Shown here: positions 53,158 to 62,369 of the stretch, piece by piece
Layout of the letters: every line of letters starts with the position of its first letter
How positions within the stretch are numbered: the stretch's first letter is position 1
Source: Nesterenkonia lacusekhoensis
GTDB lineage: Bacteria; Actinomycetota; Actinomycetes; Actinomycetales; Micrococcaceae
Direction: 5' to 3'
DNA: 64,000 nt
Assembly: GCF_017876395.1 (NCBI RefSeq)
Contig: NZ_JAGINX010000001.1
Coordinates: forward strand, 558,001 to 622,000
Position numbers and translations under genes: made by a program
The notes under the pieces: model-generated
What the model was told of the DNA's origin: nothing
Seen by the model: only the letters and a program-made list of their open reading frames with translations
The model's database searches: none

Positions 53158-54228
53158 TCACCCAGGCAGAGAGGAACGGAGAGCACGGCGCAGCTCGGCT
53201 GCGGCAGCGGGGTAGCGCGGACGGAAGGCGTAGACACAGCCCAGGCGCAGCAGAGTGGCCTGTTCATAGGCGGACAGCGTGTCCTGGGCGACGCCGGCGC
53301 GGTAGGCAGTGTCATTGATCGCCCGGACCACCGCCGCAGACTGCTCCCGGGACCACACGCCCTGCTCGGCCCGCCACCGCGCATGAGCCCGCAGATTCGC
53401 CAGATCCAGGGCCGGCGGGGCCAGACAGGCGGTGTCCACGTCCAGAACTCCGGGGCCGTGATCGGGCGACCACAGAAGCTGTTTGTCATGCAGGTCCCGG
53501 TGCGCCGGGACCACCTTCCCCGCAGGCGCCTCCTGCAGCCGGTGGGCCGCCGACTCCACGGCGTCGACCAGCAGCTCGAAGTCCTCGATGACCGGCTGAG
53601 CATGCTGAGCCCATCGGCGCAGCACGGCGATCTCGGCATCCGCGTCATGGACCGGTGTGCCCTCCGGCAGCTCGCCGGGATGCTGGATGGTGGTCTCCCA
53701 GGCCTCGAGCACCTGCGCCCAGGCCACCTCCCAGTCGGCGGCCGAGAAGCGGTGGGCCTCATGCAGGCTCGTCCCGCGCAGAGCTTCGAAGCTCACGGTG
53801 GACTCATCGGAGCCCAGCACGCGGGGTGTGCGGAAGGGCCCGTCGAAGGCCTGCGCTCGCCGGATTCCCTCCATGATCTCGGCAGTACGGCCCGGGCGCA
53901 CCACTTTGACGAACCGGGTTCCGCCGCCGCCAGCGCCACCTTCACGCCGCACCACGGCCCGCTTTCCCGGACGGTGTGAGACCACGACGCCGTCTGCGGC
54001 AGCGCTGGCCAGAGCCTTGAGCCTGGGATCCTCACCGGCAGGCAGCAGCTGCAGCGTGCTGGCGGAGGCGCCCTCGCCGGGGTGGAACCAGCCGGCCCGC
54101 AGCACAGGCTCGACGCCGTCGGCGGCACGGACCTCCACCGGCAGCGGAGCTGAGGCGGCGGGCCAGACGCGCTCGATCAGCCAGGAACGGCCCTCCGCAG
54201 GGGAAGTCTCAGGGGGTAGATAGTGCAC
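53158..54228 (-). CDS. APH-fold phosphotransferase, distal gene of the glycan operon
   Basis: The 356-residue protein is kinase-like. It shows TRFVKVVRP near a phosphate-binding Lys, VPAHRDLHDKQLLW with the catalytic HRDLHxxQ loop, and GVLDVDTACLAPPALDLANL with the metal Asp. The fold matches aminoglycoside/choline/homoserine kinases. The start overlaps the upstream kinase by 20 bp. In a glycosyltransferase/ABC operon, it may phosphorylate a sugar or lipid acceptor (inference); an antibiotic-resistance role is not supported. Confidence 0.75.
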   Translation of the reverse strand: MHYLPPETSPAEGRSWLIERVWPAASAPLPVEVRAADGVEPVLRAGWFHPGEGASASTLQLLPAGEDPRLKALASAAADGVVVSHRPGKRAVVRREGGAGGGGTRFVKVVRPGRTAEIMEGIRRAQAFDGPFRTPRVLGSDESTVSFEALRGTSLHEAHRFSAADWEVAWAQVLEAWETTIQHPGELPEGTPVHDADAEIAVLRRWAQHAQPVIEDFELLVDAVESAAHRLQEAPAGKVVPAHRDLHDKQLLWSPDHGPGVLDVDTACLAPPALDLANLRAHARWRAEQGVWSREQSAAVVRAINDTAYRAGVAQDTLSAYEQATLLRLGCVYAFRPRYPAAAAELRRALRSSLPG

Positions 54229-55393
54229 AGTTCTCCACAGCAGTCTCAGCCGATTCGATTCTCATGGTCACTTTAGCGGCCCAGTCGGCGTCACAGTTGC
54301 GGAAGGGGTCCAGCGCTGAGGCCAGATGTGCATAGCTCTCCCACAGAGCCATCGCAGCGGGGTCGGTCGCTGAGATCTCCTGATATCCGGCCAGGAAGGC
54401 CTCCAGCAGCTCCGGCTGCCCGGAGGTTCGGCAGGAGGCAGCCCAGGAGCCGACGTCGCGCATGGCAGGCCCCAGACCGGCGCGGTCCAGGTCGATGATC
54501 CGGATCTTATGGCTGCCGGGGGCCGCCAGCACGATCTGGTCGGGGGAGAGGTCCCCGTGCAGCTCCACCGGCCGTCCGGGGTTCTGGGCCATGGCGGTGG
54601 AGGTCAGCTTCTCCGCCAGGGCCTCCACACGGTCCGCCAGCCAGGGCGCGATCTGCGCGACGGCGTCCACACAGCCGTCGACGTCGGCCTCCAGCGCCGG
54701 CAGCACAGGCTCCGCCTCCGTGACGGGGAGGCTGTGCAGCTCGGCGATCCGCCGGCCGGCCGTCCGCGCGGCCGGGACGAAGGGGTCCTTCAGCAGGTCG
54801 GTGTGCCCCCAGAGGGGTGCGGTGGTGGCCGTGCCCCGTCCGCCCAGCGGCTTCATCCGGGTCACCGGCAGGCCGGCCGCGCGCCAGCGCTCGGCGGTGG
54901 AGACGATGTGACCCAGGCTTCCGGCGGAGACCCGCACCACATGCTGGGCGGGCTCCCCCTGGGCGGAGAGGTGGTCCACGACGGCGACCACCCGCCGGCG
55001 CGGGTTGTACCGGAGGATGCGCCAGCGGGCCTCCGGGCCGAGGGCCTCATGGGCGGCGGCCAGCTCCCGGCCCAGCCAGCGGTCGGCCCAGACGGCTCCG
55101 GAGACCAGGTAGGGGCTCTCCGAGCGGTGGACGGTGACCTCCTGGCCGAGCTCGGCGGCCCGGATCAGCAGCTTGGCGTATTTGTCGGCGTCGTCGGCGA
55201 GCACAGTCCAGCCGTGCTGGTCGGAACCCCGGAGCCGGTGGCTGACGACCACCGAGTGTCCCGGCTTCAGCCGCAGGTGGGTCGCCTCGGTCTCGGTCCC
55301 GAGGAGCTCTGAGAGCCCCTCATCGCTCAGCAGCGCCTCGGCGCCGCGTAGCCCGGCAAGCTCTGCCACATGGGCATCCGCACGTTCAGTCAC
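54209..55393 (-). CDS. APH-fold phosphotransferase, second kinase
   Basis: The 394-residue protein has an N-terminal beta lobe with WRILRYNPRRRVVAVVD, a middle region with ARTAGRRIAELHSLP, and the active site VELHGDLSPDQIVL (catalytic Asp and Gln/Asn position) and IRIIDLDRAGLGPAMRDVG (metal Asp). It is only distantly similar to the neighbouring kinase. It overlaps the ABC transporter gene by 4 bp. Substrate unknown. Confidence 0.75.
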   Translation of the reverse strand: MTERADAHVAELAGLRGAEALLSDEGLSELLGTETEATHLRLKPGHSVVVSHRLRGSDQHGWTVLADDADKYAKLLIRAAELGQEVTVHRSESPYLVSGAVWADRWLGRELAAAHEALGPEARWRILRYNPRRRVVAVVDHLSAQGEPAQHVVRVSAGSLGHIVSTAERWRAAGLPVTRMKPLGGRGTATTAPLWGHTDLLKDPFVPAARTAGRRIAELHSLPVTEAEPVLPALEADVDGCVDAVAQIAPWLADRVEALAEKLTSTAMAQNPGRPVELHGDLSPDQIVLAAPGSHKIRIIDLDRAGLGPAMRDVGSWAASCRTSGQPELLEAFLAGYQEISATDPAAMALWESYAHLASALDPFRNCDADWAAKVTMRIESAETAVENCALSTP

Positions 55394-57252
55394 ACACGAT
55401 CCTCTACGTCCAGGCGCTGGTCCTGCATGGACTCGCGCTGAGTCGCGGCCCAGCGGGCCAGCATGCTGTCCTCATCGGCGAGCAGCTCCTCCGGGGAGCC
55501 GTCCTCGACGATCTGTCCTCCGTCCAACCATAGGATGCGGTCCAAACCTTGGATGGTGCTGAGATCATGCGTGATGGCAACTGTGGTCCGGCCGCGGGTG
55601 AGCTCCCGCAGCGAGGACTCCACCAGCGCCCTGGAGGCCGGATCCAGGCCGGAGGTGGCCTCGTCCAGGATCACCACCGGAGCGTCGCGGACCAGCGCCC
55701 TGGCGATCGCGATCCGCTGCCGCTGCCCGCCGGAGAGCGTGTCCCCGCGGTTGCCGAGCACCGAGTCGTAGCCCTCCGGCAGCGCCATGATGAAGTCATG
55801 GGCTCCGGCCCGCCTGGCCGCGTCCTCGACCTCCTCATCGGTGGCGTCGAGCCGGCCGTAGCGGATGTTCTCCCGCACGGAGGTCGCGAACAGCACCGAC
55901 TCCTGCAGCAGGATGGAGACGTTGCTGCGCAGGTCCTCACGGGTGACCCGCCGGGTGTCATAGCCGTCCACCAGCACGGCGCCGGAGTCGACGTCGGCCA
56001 GCCGCAGCAGGTAGCCCGCCAACGTGGACTTGCCTGCGCCGGAGGGGCCCAGCAGGCCCACCCGCTGGCCGGCGGGGATGTGCAGGCTCAGGTCCCTGAA
56101 GAGCTCGCGGCCGTGCCCGTCCTTGGTGGTGACCCGGTAGAAGGCGATGTCTCCGCGGACCCGGCCCATGGGCAGCGCGGGGTCCGGGTCGGTGATCTCC
56201 ACCGGCTCGTCCAGCAGATCGGCGATGCGCTCGCCGGAGGCCGCCGCACGGGCGATGCGCCCGGTGTACTTGGCCATGTCCCGCAGCGGCTTCATGGCGA
56301 TCTTCAGATACATCAGGAACAGCACCATATCGCCCGGGGTCATCACCCCGCCCAGCACCTGCCAGCCGCCGAAGCCCAGCACCACCGCGGTGGAGATGCC
56401 CACCAGCAGGTCGGTGGAGCGCTCCAGCCGGGCGGCGAGCTTGCGGGCCTTGATGCCCGCCTTCAGCGCCTTCTGGTTGCCGGCGGCGAAGCCCTGCGCC
56501 ACGGTGTCCTCCAGCCCGTAGGCCTGGACCACACGGATGGCGGCCAGGGCCTCGGCGGCGTCGCCCACCAGCTGGCCCTCGCCCTTGCGGGTGGCCCGGG
56601 AGGCGGTGGTGATCTTGGGGGAGGCGAAGCGGCTGATCAGGAAGTACATCGCGGCGGTGGCCAGCACCACCATGGAGAGCACCGGGTTCAGCACGATCAC
56701 CACCACGAACAGGGCGATCAGGGTGAGCAGATTGCCCACCAGCGGCAGCCCGGCGGTGACCGCCACCTCCTGGAGGCGTCCCATGTCTCCCACCAGCCGC
56801 TGCGAGGTGTCGCCCACGCTGGCCTTGGAGTGGTAGCGCAGGGAGAGGCTCTGGATGTGGTCGAAGACGCGGGAACGCAGCCGGGTGGCCACCTTCACCC
56901 CGGTCTTGGCGAAGGCGATGGTGGAGATGTAATTGCACACCGCACGGCCGCCCACGATGAGCGCGAGCATCACGGCCCAGAAGGCCAGCACGGTGCCGAC
57001 GTCCTCGGGGACGGCCTCCACCTCTGAGATCTCCGCGCCGAGGGCCTCGGTCACGTTGTCCACGGCGAACTTGACCGGCCAGGGCTCCAGGATGCGGAAG
57101 AGGACGTCCCCGATCAGCGCCAGCATGCCCAGCGCGATCAGGACCTTGTGCTCCTTCAGATGCGGCCCGATCATCCGCAGCGTGCGCATCAGCGCCTGGC
57201 GGTGCTGGGCCCGCGGTGAGAGCTCCTGGCCGGAGGTGTTCCTGGGACTCAC
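55390..57252 (-). CDS. ABC exporter, fused membrane and ATPase domains
   Basis: The 620-residue half-transporter has six membrane spans in residues 35-320 and a nucleotide-binding domain with VGLLGPSGAGKSTLAGYLL (Walker A), GDTLSGGQRQRIAIARAL (signature) and APVVILDEATSGLDPASRAL (Walker B with Glu). It should form a homodimer and move a lipid-linked or glycosylated product outward. Location between kinases and glycosyltransferases suggests export of their product. Confidence 0.9.
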   Translation of the reverse strand: MSPRNTSGQELSPRAQHRQALMRTLRMIGPHLKEHKVLIALGMLALIGDVLFRILEPWPVKFAVDNVTEALGAEISEVEAVPEDVGTVLAFWAVMLALIVGGRAVCNYISTIAFAKTGVKVATRLRSRVFDHIQSLSLRYHSKASVGDTSQRLVGDMGRLQEVAVTAGLPLVGNLLTLIALFVVVIVLNPVLSMVVLATAAMYFLISRFASPKITTASRATRKGEGQLVGDAAEALAAIRVVQAYGLEDTVAQGFAAGNQKALKAGIKARKLAARLERSTDLLVGISTAVVLGFGGWQVLGGVMTPGDMVLFLMYLKIAMKPLRDMAKYTGRIARAAASGERIADLLDEPVEITDPDPALPMGRVRGDIAFYRVTTKDGHGRELFRDLSLHIPAGQRVGLLGPSGAGKSTLAGYLLRLADVDSGAVLVDGYDTRRVTREDLRSNVSILLQESVLFATSVRENIRYGRLDATDEEVEDAARRAGAHDFIMALPEGYDSVLGNRGDTLSGGQRQRIAIARALVRDAPVVILDEATSGLDPASRALVESSLRELTRGRTTVAITHDLSTIQGLDRILWLDGGQIVEDGSPEELLADEDSMLARWAATQRESMQDQRLDVEDRV

Positions 57253-58637
57253 AGCGTCACTCCTGTGGGGAGGTCATCGGTCAGCTCGGCCAGCATGGCC
57301 GGGGAGAGCACCGGCAGGGGCGTGGTCAGCCCCGCATGGGTGCTGCTGGAGAGCCCGACGGCGCGCAGCAGGTCGCCGCAGCGCCGGGTCCAGGTGTGGC
57401 GTTCGACGACGGCGGCGCGCCCGGCGAAGGCCAGCCTGGTCCGCATCTGGGGCCGGGAGGCCAGCTGGTCCAGGGCGTTGGCCAGGGCGTCCTCATCCCC
57501 GGGAGGGACCAGGAAGCCCCGCTGCCCGGCGGAGATCTTCTCTGCGGGCCTCTCCAGAGCGTTCCCGCCCTTCCCGGAGAGCAGCTCCGGGAGCTCGCCC
57601 ACGGAGGAGGCGACGACGGCGACCCCTGCGGCCAGGTACTCGTAGACCTTCAGCGGGGAGAAGTAGTGGCCTTCCCGCTCCGGCTTGGGGTAGGGGGCCA
57701 CGGCCACGTCGAAGCGGGTCAGGATCTCCGGGATGTCCTGCGGGGGCACCGCCCCGTGGAAGGTCACCTGCCCGGCGACGCCGAGCTCCTGGGCCATGCG
57801 CTCCAGACGCTGCTGCTCCGGCCCGGCCCCCACGAACTCCAGGCGCCAGGAGGAGCGATCGGGGTGCAGGGAGGCGGCGAAGGCGCGCAGCAGCACATCA
57901 GTCCCGTGCCAGGGCTTGAGGGTCCCCACGAAGCCCACCGTGAAGGGGCGGTCTCCGCCGGCTGCGCCCTCCGGCTCCCCGGCCCCTTCTCGGGGGCGGA
58001 TGCGCTCGGTGTTCACCCCGTTGGGGATGACCATCACCCGGGGCTCGCCGGCCTGGCCGGCCAGCAGCCCGCGGACCCAGGTGGCCACCGGCTCGGAGAC
58101 GCAGGAGACCACATCGGCGGTGCCCAGCGCGCGCAGCGTGGCATGGCGGGCGCCCTCGGCGTCGTGGAGCTCGCGGTGGTCCCGCTGCTCCTGCAGCAGG
58201 GGCGCGTTGACCTCCATGACCAGGGGGACGTCACGGATGAAGCCGTGGTCGAGGTCGCTGTCCCGTTCGGTGTAGAGGGACTTCAGGGTGGCCCCGGCCT
58301 CGGAGAACAGCGAGTAGCGCTCATAGATCAGCTCATAGTCCTCCGCGGCGGCTTGCTGGGCCATCTGCAGGGAGGCCTGGGCGATGGCCTGCTCACGGGC
58401 GGCCACGCCCTCCTCGGCCGGCTCCACCGGGACGGTGACCACGCGCAGGTCGGCGAGGTCCTCCGGGACGGATTCAGTCTCCGGCCGTCCGGCCCTGTTC
58501 CCGCGTTTGGTGCAGTAGACGGTGACCTCGTGCCCGTGGGCGCGGAAGGCCCGGATCATCTCCTGGACATGGACGGAGGCACCCTTGGTGCCGAAGACGC
58601 CGATGCCGGGGTCGGCCAGCAGATAGGCGATTCTCAT
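57249..58637 (-). CDS. GT4-type glycosyltransferase
   Basis: The 462-residue GT-B enzyme begins MRIAYLLADPGIGVFGTKGA, has an N-terminal acceptor domain with RAHGHEVTVYCTKR, and a donor domain with PFTVGFVGTLKPWHGTDVLL and the EX7E-like PYPKPEREGHYFSPLKVYEY. The start and stop overlap neighbours by 4 bp each. Sugar donor unknown. Confidence 0.88.
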   Translation of the reverse strand: MRIAYLLADPGIGVFGTKGASVHVQEMIRAFRAHGHEVTVYCTKRGNRAGRPETESVPEDLADLRVVTVPVEPAEEGVAAREQAIAQASLQMAQQAAAEDYELIYERYSLFSEAGATLKSLYTERDSDLDHGFIRDVPLVMEVNAPLLQEQRDHRELHDAEGARHATLRALGTADVVSCVSEPVATWVRGLLAGQAGEPRVMVIPNGVNTERIRPREGAGEPEGAAGGDRPFTVGFVGTLKPWHGTDVLLRAFAASLHPDRSSWRLEFVGAGPEQQRLERMAQELGVAGQVTFHGAVPPQDIPEILTRFDVAVAPYPKPEREGHYFSPLKVYEYLAAGVAVVASSVGELPELLSGKGGNALERPAEKISAGQRGFLVPPGDEDALANALDQLASRPQMRTRLAFAGRAAVVERHTWTRRCGDLLRAVGLSSSTHAGLTTPLPVLSPAMLAELTDDLPTGVTL

Positions 58638-59935
58638 AGCAATGCTCCTTCAGCCAGGTCCTCTTCCCTCAGAGGATCCTGCGCAACGGTTCTGGATGCT
58701 GTGACCAGCGCGCGCAGCGCGGCGGCCTGGCGGCGGGAGTCGAAGAGCTCCTCCACCAGGGCCCGGGCGTTGTCGGTGAGCCGGCGGTGCTCGGCGGCAG
58801 CGGCGGAGTCGGTGCGGATCGCCTCGGAGACGGCGTTGGTCAGGGCCACCGTGTCACCGGAGGGGACCAGCCAGCCGGTCTCACCGGTGCGGATGACCTC
58901 CCCGACGGCGGTCACATCGGCTGCCACGCAGCGGATGCCGCGGGCCATAGCCTCGAGGAGAACAGTGGGCAGCCCGTCGGCATTCCCGTCCCGGCCCACC
59001 ACGAAGGGGGCGACGAAGACGTCGTGGGTCCCCAGCAGGTCGCGGATCTCCGCCTGGGTGCGCGGTCCGAGCAGGCGGACCTCCTCCTGCAGCTCGAGAC
59101 GGTCGATCTGTCGCTGAAGGTCAGCGGCCAGCGGACCGTCCCCGGCGATGTCGGCCTTGACGGCGACCCCGGCGTCGCGCAGGCGGGCGACGGCGTCGAT
59201 GACCAGGTGGAAGCCCTTCTTCTCCACCAGCCGCCCGACGGCGAGCAGCCGGGGCGTGCCGGCGGAGGCGGGTCCGGCGGCCGCGGAGGAGCGGGGCGCA
59301 TAGGGGAAGCGCTCCATCTCCAGGCCGTTGCGGACCAGTTTCAGGCAGGAGGTCGCAGCGGGGAAGCGGCGCCGCAGATCGGCCAGATTGTAGCCGGAGA
59401 TGGTGATCGAGTGGTGGGCCTCGGCGAACTTCTGCTCCAGCTCCAGCTGGTCGACGTCCTCGTGGAAGATGTCCTTGGCGTGAGCGGTGAAGGAGTAGGG
59501 CAGCCCGGCGATCCGCCCGGCCAGCCGGGCCACGGTGGTGGCCACGGAGGCGAAGTGGGCGTGCAGATGGGTGACCCCGTGCTCCCGGGCCAGCCGGGCC
59601 AGGGACACCGCCTGGACGGCGTCGTCGGGGCTGTGCCGCAGCAGCTCCGGAAGACAGTCGCGCAGTCCGGCCATCACCAGGGGGTCCTCGCCGGAGAGGC
59701 TCAGATGCTGCCAGAAGCGGTTGGCGGTGTTGGGGCGGGAGACGTGGACCACCGGGGCCTTCACCCGGGCGAGCTCCGGGTGGAAGCGGGTGTCGGTGGA
59801 GGGGCGCAGGGAGAAGATGACGATCCTCTCACCCTGGGCCTCACGGGCCAGGATCTCGGAGACGATGAACGTCTCGGAGAAGCGCGGGTACATCTTCAGG
59901 ACGTAGCCGACGACAGGCTGTCCTTCAGCGGACAT
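58634..59935 (-). CDS. GT4-type glycosyltransferase
   Basis: The 433-residue GT-B enzyme starts VVGYVLKMYPRFSETFIVSE, the usual opening of colanic-acid-type (WcaL-like) transferases. It has THLHAHFASVATTVARL and a donor site with LLAVGRLVEKKGFHLVIDAV and GLPTVLLEAMARGI. It overlaps both neighbours. Likely adds a sugar to a lipid-linked intermediate. Confidence 0.88.
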   Translation of the reverse strand: MSAEGQPVVGYVLKMYPRFSETFIVSEILAREAQGERIVIFSLRPSTDTRFHPELARVKAPVVHVSRPNTANRFWQHLSLSGEDPLVMAGLRDCLPELLRHSPDDAVQAVSLARLAREHGVTHLHAHFASVATTVARLAGRIAGLPYSFTAHAKDIFHEDVDQLELEQKFAEAHHSITISGYNLADLRRRFPAATSCLKLVRNGLEMERFPYAPRSSAAAGPASAGTPRLLAVGRLVEKKGFHLVIDAVARLRDAGVAVKADIAGDGPLAADLQRQIDRLELQEEVRLLGPRTQAEIRDLLGTHDVFVAPFVVGRDGNADGLPTVLLEAMARGIRCVAADVTAVGEVIRTGETGWLVPSGDTVALTNAVSEAIRTDSAAAAEHRRLTDNARALVEELFDSRRQAAALRALVTASRTVAQDPLREEDLAEGALL

Positions 59936-61166
59936 GGAGGGGCTCCTCGGAATGTGCGGACGAGTGATGAGTGGAGGCGGCGGCCGGGACGCGGCCGATC
60001 AGCTGGGCGGCGAAGTCTCCCACCCGGGTCAGCCCGTCCAGGTCCACGCCGTCGCGCAGGGTGCGCCCGCCCACCGCGGAGGAGAACCAGGAGGACAGGG
60101 CGTCCGGGGTCAGCCGCTCGGCGGGGAGCGTGCTGATCGCCCCGGCCGCGGCCAGCGCGGCGGCGCGGCGGGGCTGTTCGGCGCGGCGGGTGCTCCGCGG
60201 GACCACCAGGGCCGGCGTCGTGGTGGCCATGACCTCGGCCATGGAGTTGTACCCGGCCATGCAGACCACCGCGGCGGCTTCACGGATGAGCTTGGGCACG
60301 TTGGGGGCGTAGCGGCGGACCTGGACGTACTCCGTGCCGTTGTTCACCGCCGAGTCGGCCACCGCTGTGACGATCCGGTCATAGTCCTCCGCCGGCATCT
60401 GCGGGCCGGCCAGGATCACGTGGCGGTGTCCGGCGGGCACCTGGGCGCGGGCCGCCGCCAGGCCGATCTGTCCGCCGTCGGAGCCTCCGCCGACCATGGT
60501 CAGCACATAGGGCTGTTCGGCGTGCACAGGATGGGCGCCGGCCGGATCATCCGGACGGCCGTGGGCCAGATAGCCGGTGGAGCGGCTCCGGGAGGCCAGC
60601 TCGGCGGGGAGCTCGCCGGTGGCGAAGGGGTCGTAGACGGCGTCGTCGCCGTAGACCCACATGGCGTCATAGTGCTCGGCCATCGCCTGGCCGCCGCCTG
60701 CGCGCTCCCATTCGCGCTGGGCGGCCTGCGGGGTGTCGAGCACGTCGCGCATGCCCAGCACCGTGGTGGTCCGGCCCCGCTCCTTGAGCATCCGCAGGGC
60801 GGGCTTGAGCTCTCCGCCCACGCCGAAGGGGTGGCGGTCCACGATGAACAGGTCCGGCTCGATGACCTCCAGGGCCGCGGAGACCGTGGAGCTGCGCAGC
60901 GCGGTCAGCCGCTCCACGGACATGGTCAGCTTGCGGGAGGCGTAGCCCTCCGCAGTGCGGGTGAAGCCGGGGAGCACCAGCCAGTCCCAGCCCGGGGGCA
61001 GGGAGTCGTTGGTCGCATCGGGATGTCCGGCGATCAGCAGCCCGCGCACCTGCTCCCCGGTGATGCGCGGGAGGTCGGCGGCCAGAGCGAAGGCGATCGC
61101 ACGGTTGCGGCGGGCGTGGCCCAGCCCGACCGAGTCATGGGAGTACATGGCGACTGTGATGCTCAT
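59925..61166 (-). CDS. MurG/GT28-like glycosyltransferase, first gene of the operon
   Basis: The 413-residue protein begins MYSHDSVGLGHARRNRAIAF, a GxGHxxR-type opening found in GT1/GT28-like enzymes. It has DLFIVDRHPFGVGGELKP and a C-terminal donor region with VLTMVGGGSDGGQIGLA and AAVVCMAGYNSMAEVMATTT. It lies 107 bp from the divergent galE gene, where the operon promoter should be. Acceptor unknown. Confidence 0.8.
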   Translation of the reverse strand: MSITVAMYSHDSVGLGHARRNRAIAFALAADLPRITGEQVRGLLIAGHPDATNDSLPPGWDWLVLPGFTRTAEGYASRKLTMSVERLTALRSSTVSAALEVIEPDLFIVDRHPFGVGGELKPALRMLKERGRTTTVLGMRDVLDTPQAAQREWERAGGGQAMAEHYDAMWVYGDDAVYDPFATGELPAELASRSRSTGYLAHGRPDDPAGAHPVHAEQPYVLTMVGGGSDGGQIGLAAARAQVPAGHRHVILAGPQMPAEDYDRIVTAVADSAVNNGTEYVQVRRYAPNVPKLIREAAAVVCMAGYNSMAEVMATTTPALVVPRSTRRAEQPRRAAALAAAGAISTLPAERLTPDALSSWFSSAVGGRTLRDGVDLDGLTRVGDFAAQLIGRVPAAASTHHSSAHSEEPLHVR

Positions 61167-61273
61167 GGGTATCAGCCTGGAGGGTCATCATGAGAGCCGG
61201 ATGAGAGCCGCCTGACGATCCGTGGGTGGATAGAGTGGAGCTTCGCCCGATCAGATCCACGTGAGGAGAACGA

Positions 61274-62230
61274 ATGAAGGTCTTGGTGACCGGCGGAGCC
61301 GGCTACATCGGCAGCGTGGTGGCTCAGCAGCTGCTCGCCCAGGAACATGAGGTCCACGTGCTGGACGACCTCTCGGCAGGACACCCCGACGCCGTCCTCT
61401 CCGGTGCCCAGTGGCACCACGGCGACCTCTCCGCGGCGGCAGAGATCCTGGACTCCAGCTTCGGCGCGGTCATCCACCTGGCGGCGAAGTCCCTGGTGGG
61501 GGAGTCGGTGCAGCATCCGGAGCGGTACTGGCACGGCAACATCGTCGCCTCGCTGGGCCTGCTGGACACCATGCGTGAGGCTGGGGTGAGGCGGCTGGTC
61601 TTCTCCTCCACCGCGGCCGTCTACGGCAACCCGCTGCCGGACCTGCCCGGAGGCCTGATCACCGAGGACCACCCCGCAGCCCCGATCAACCCCTACGGCG
61701 CCTCCAAGCTGGCCATCGACCATATGCTCACCGCCGAGGCCAACGCTCACGGGTTGGCCGCTGTGAGCCTGCGCTACTTCAACGTGGGCGGAGCCTCCGA
61801 CGGGCTGCGCGAACGTCACGACCCGGAGACCCACCTCATCCCCAACCTGCTCAAGGCCGCCCAGGGCGAGGGTCAGGGCGCCAAGCTCTTCGGCACCGAC
61901 TACCCGACGCCGGACGGCACTGCCGTGCGCGACTACATCCATATCCTGGACCTGGCTCAGGCGCACCTGCTGGCCATGGAGTGGGTGCAGCCGGGCACCC
62001 ACGAGATCTTCAACCTGGGCACCGGCGTGGGATCCAGCGTGCGTGAGGTGATCGACGCCGTCGAGCGGGTCACGGGCAAGGAGGTGCCGGTGACCGAGGA
62101 GCCGCGGCGCGCCGGGGATCCGGCGACGCTGGTGGCCTCCGGTCATAAGGCCCGCGAGGTTCTGGGCTGGGCGCCGCGGCACAGCCTGGAGGACATCATC
62201 TCCGACGCCTGGGACGCCCTGGAGAGCTGA
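61274..62230 (+). CDS. galE: UDP-glucose 4-epimerase
   Basis: The 318-residue short-chain dehydrogenase interconverts UDP-glucose and UDP-galactose. It has VLVTGGAGYIGSVVAQQLL for NAD binding, VIHLAAKSLVGESV, FSSTAAVYGNP, the catalytic NPYGASKLAIDHML (Y-x-x-x-K), and RYFNVGGASDGLRERHDPE. VRDYIHILDLAQAH is also typical. It could supply UDP-galactose to the divergent glycosyltransferase operon. The start follows GAGGAG closely. Confidence 0.93.
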   Translation: MKVLVTGGAGYIGSVVAQQLLAQEHEVHVLDDLSAGHPDAVLSGAQWHHGDLSAAAEILDSSFGAVIHLAAKSLVGESVQHPERYWHGNIVASLGLLDTMREAGVRRLVFSSTAAVYGNPLPDLPGGLITEDHPAAPINPYGASKLAIDHMLTAEANAHGLAAVSLRYFNVGGASDGLRERHDPETHLIPNLLKAAQGEGQGAKLFGTDYPTPDGTAVRDYIHILDLAQAHLLAMEWVQPGTHEIFNLGTGVGSSVREVIDAVERVTGKEVPVTEEPRRAGDPATLVASGHKAREVLGWAPRHSLEDIISDAWDALES

Positions 62231-62233
62231 CCA

Positions 62234-62304
62234 GTTGTGTGGGCACTTTGGGGCGCTCTGAGTGATCCTCGGATGCTCAGAGCGCCCCAAAGTGCCCACA
62301 CAAC
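62234..62304. terminator. Perfect 29-bp inverted repeat with 13-nt loop
   Basis: The arms (62234-62262 and 62276-62304) start GTTGTGTGGGCACTTTGGGG and are exact complements. The element begins 4 bp past the galE stop and faces the convergent acyl-CoA ligase gene. It probably acts as a bidirectional terminator. The stem is longer than needed, so it may be a dispersed repeat. The rest of 62305-62369 shows nothing. Confidence 0.8.
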
Positions 62305-62369
62305 GCGGGTTTGGCGGCGGCGGAGACGGCGGCGACGACGGCGACGGAACCGGGCCCGGTTGCCGAGGC

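Noticed and set aside
53158-55393. Two aminoglycoside-phosphotransferase-like genes as antibiotic resistance genes
   Set aside because: They only share the kinase fold, are embedded in a glycosyltransferase/ABC operon, and lack recognisable resistance-family signatures.
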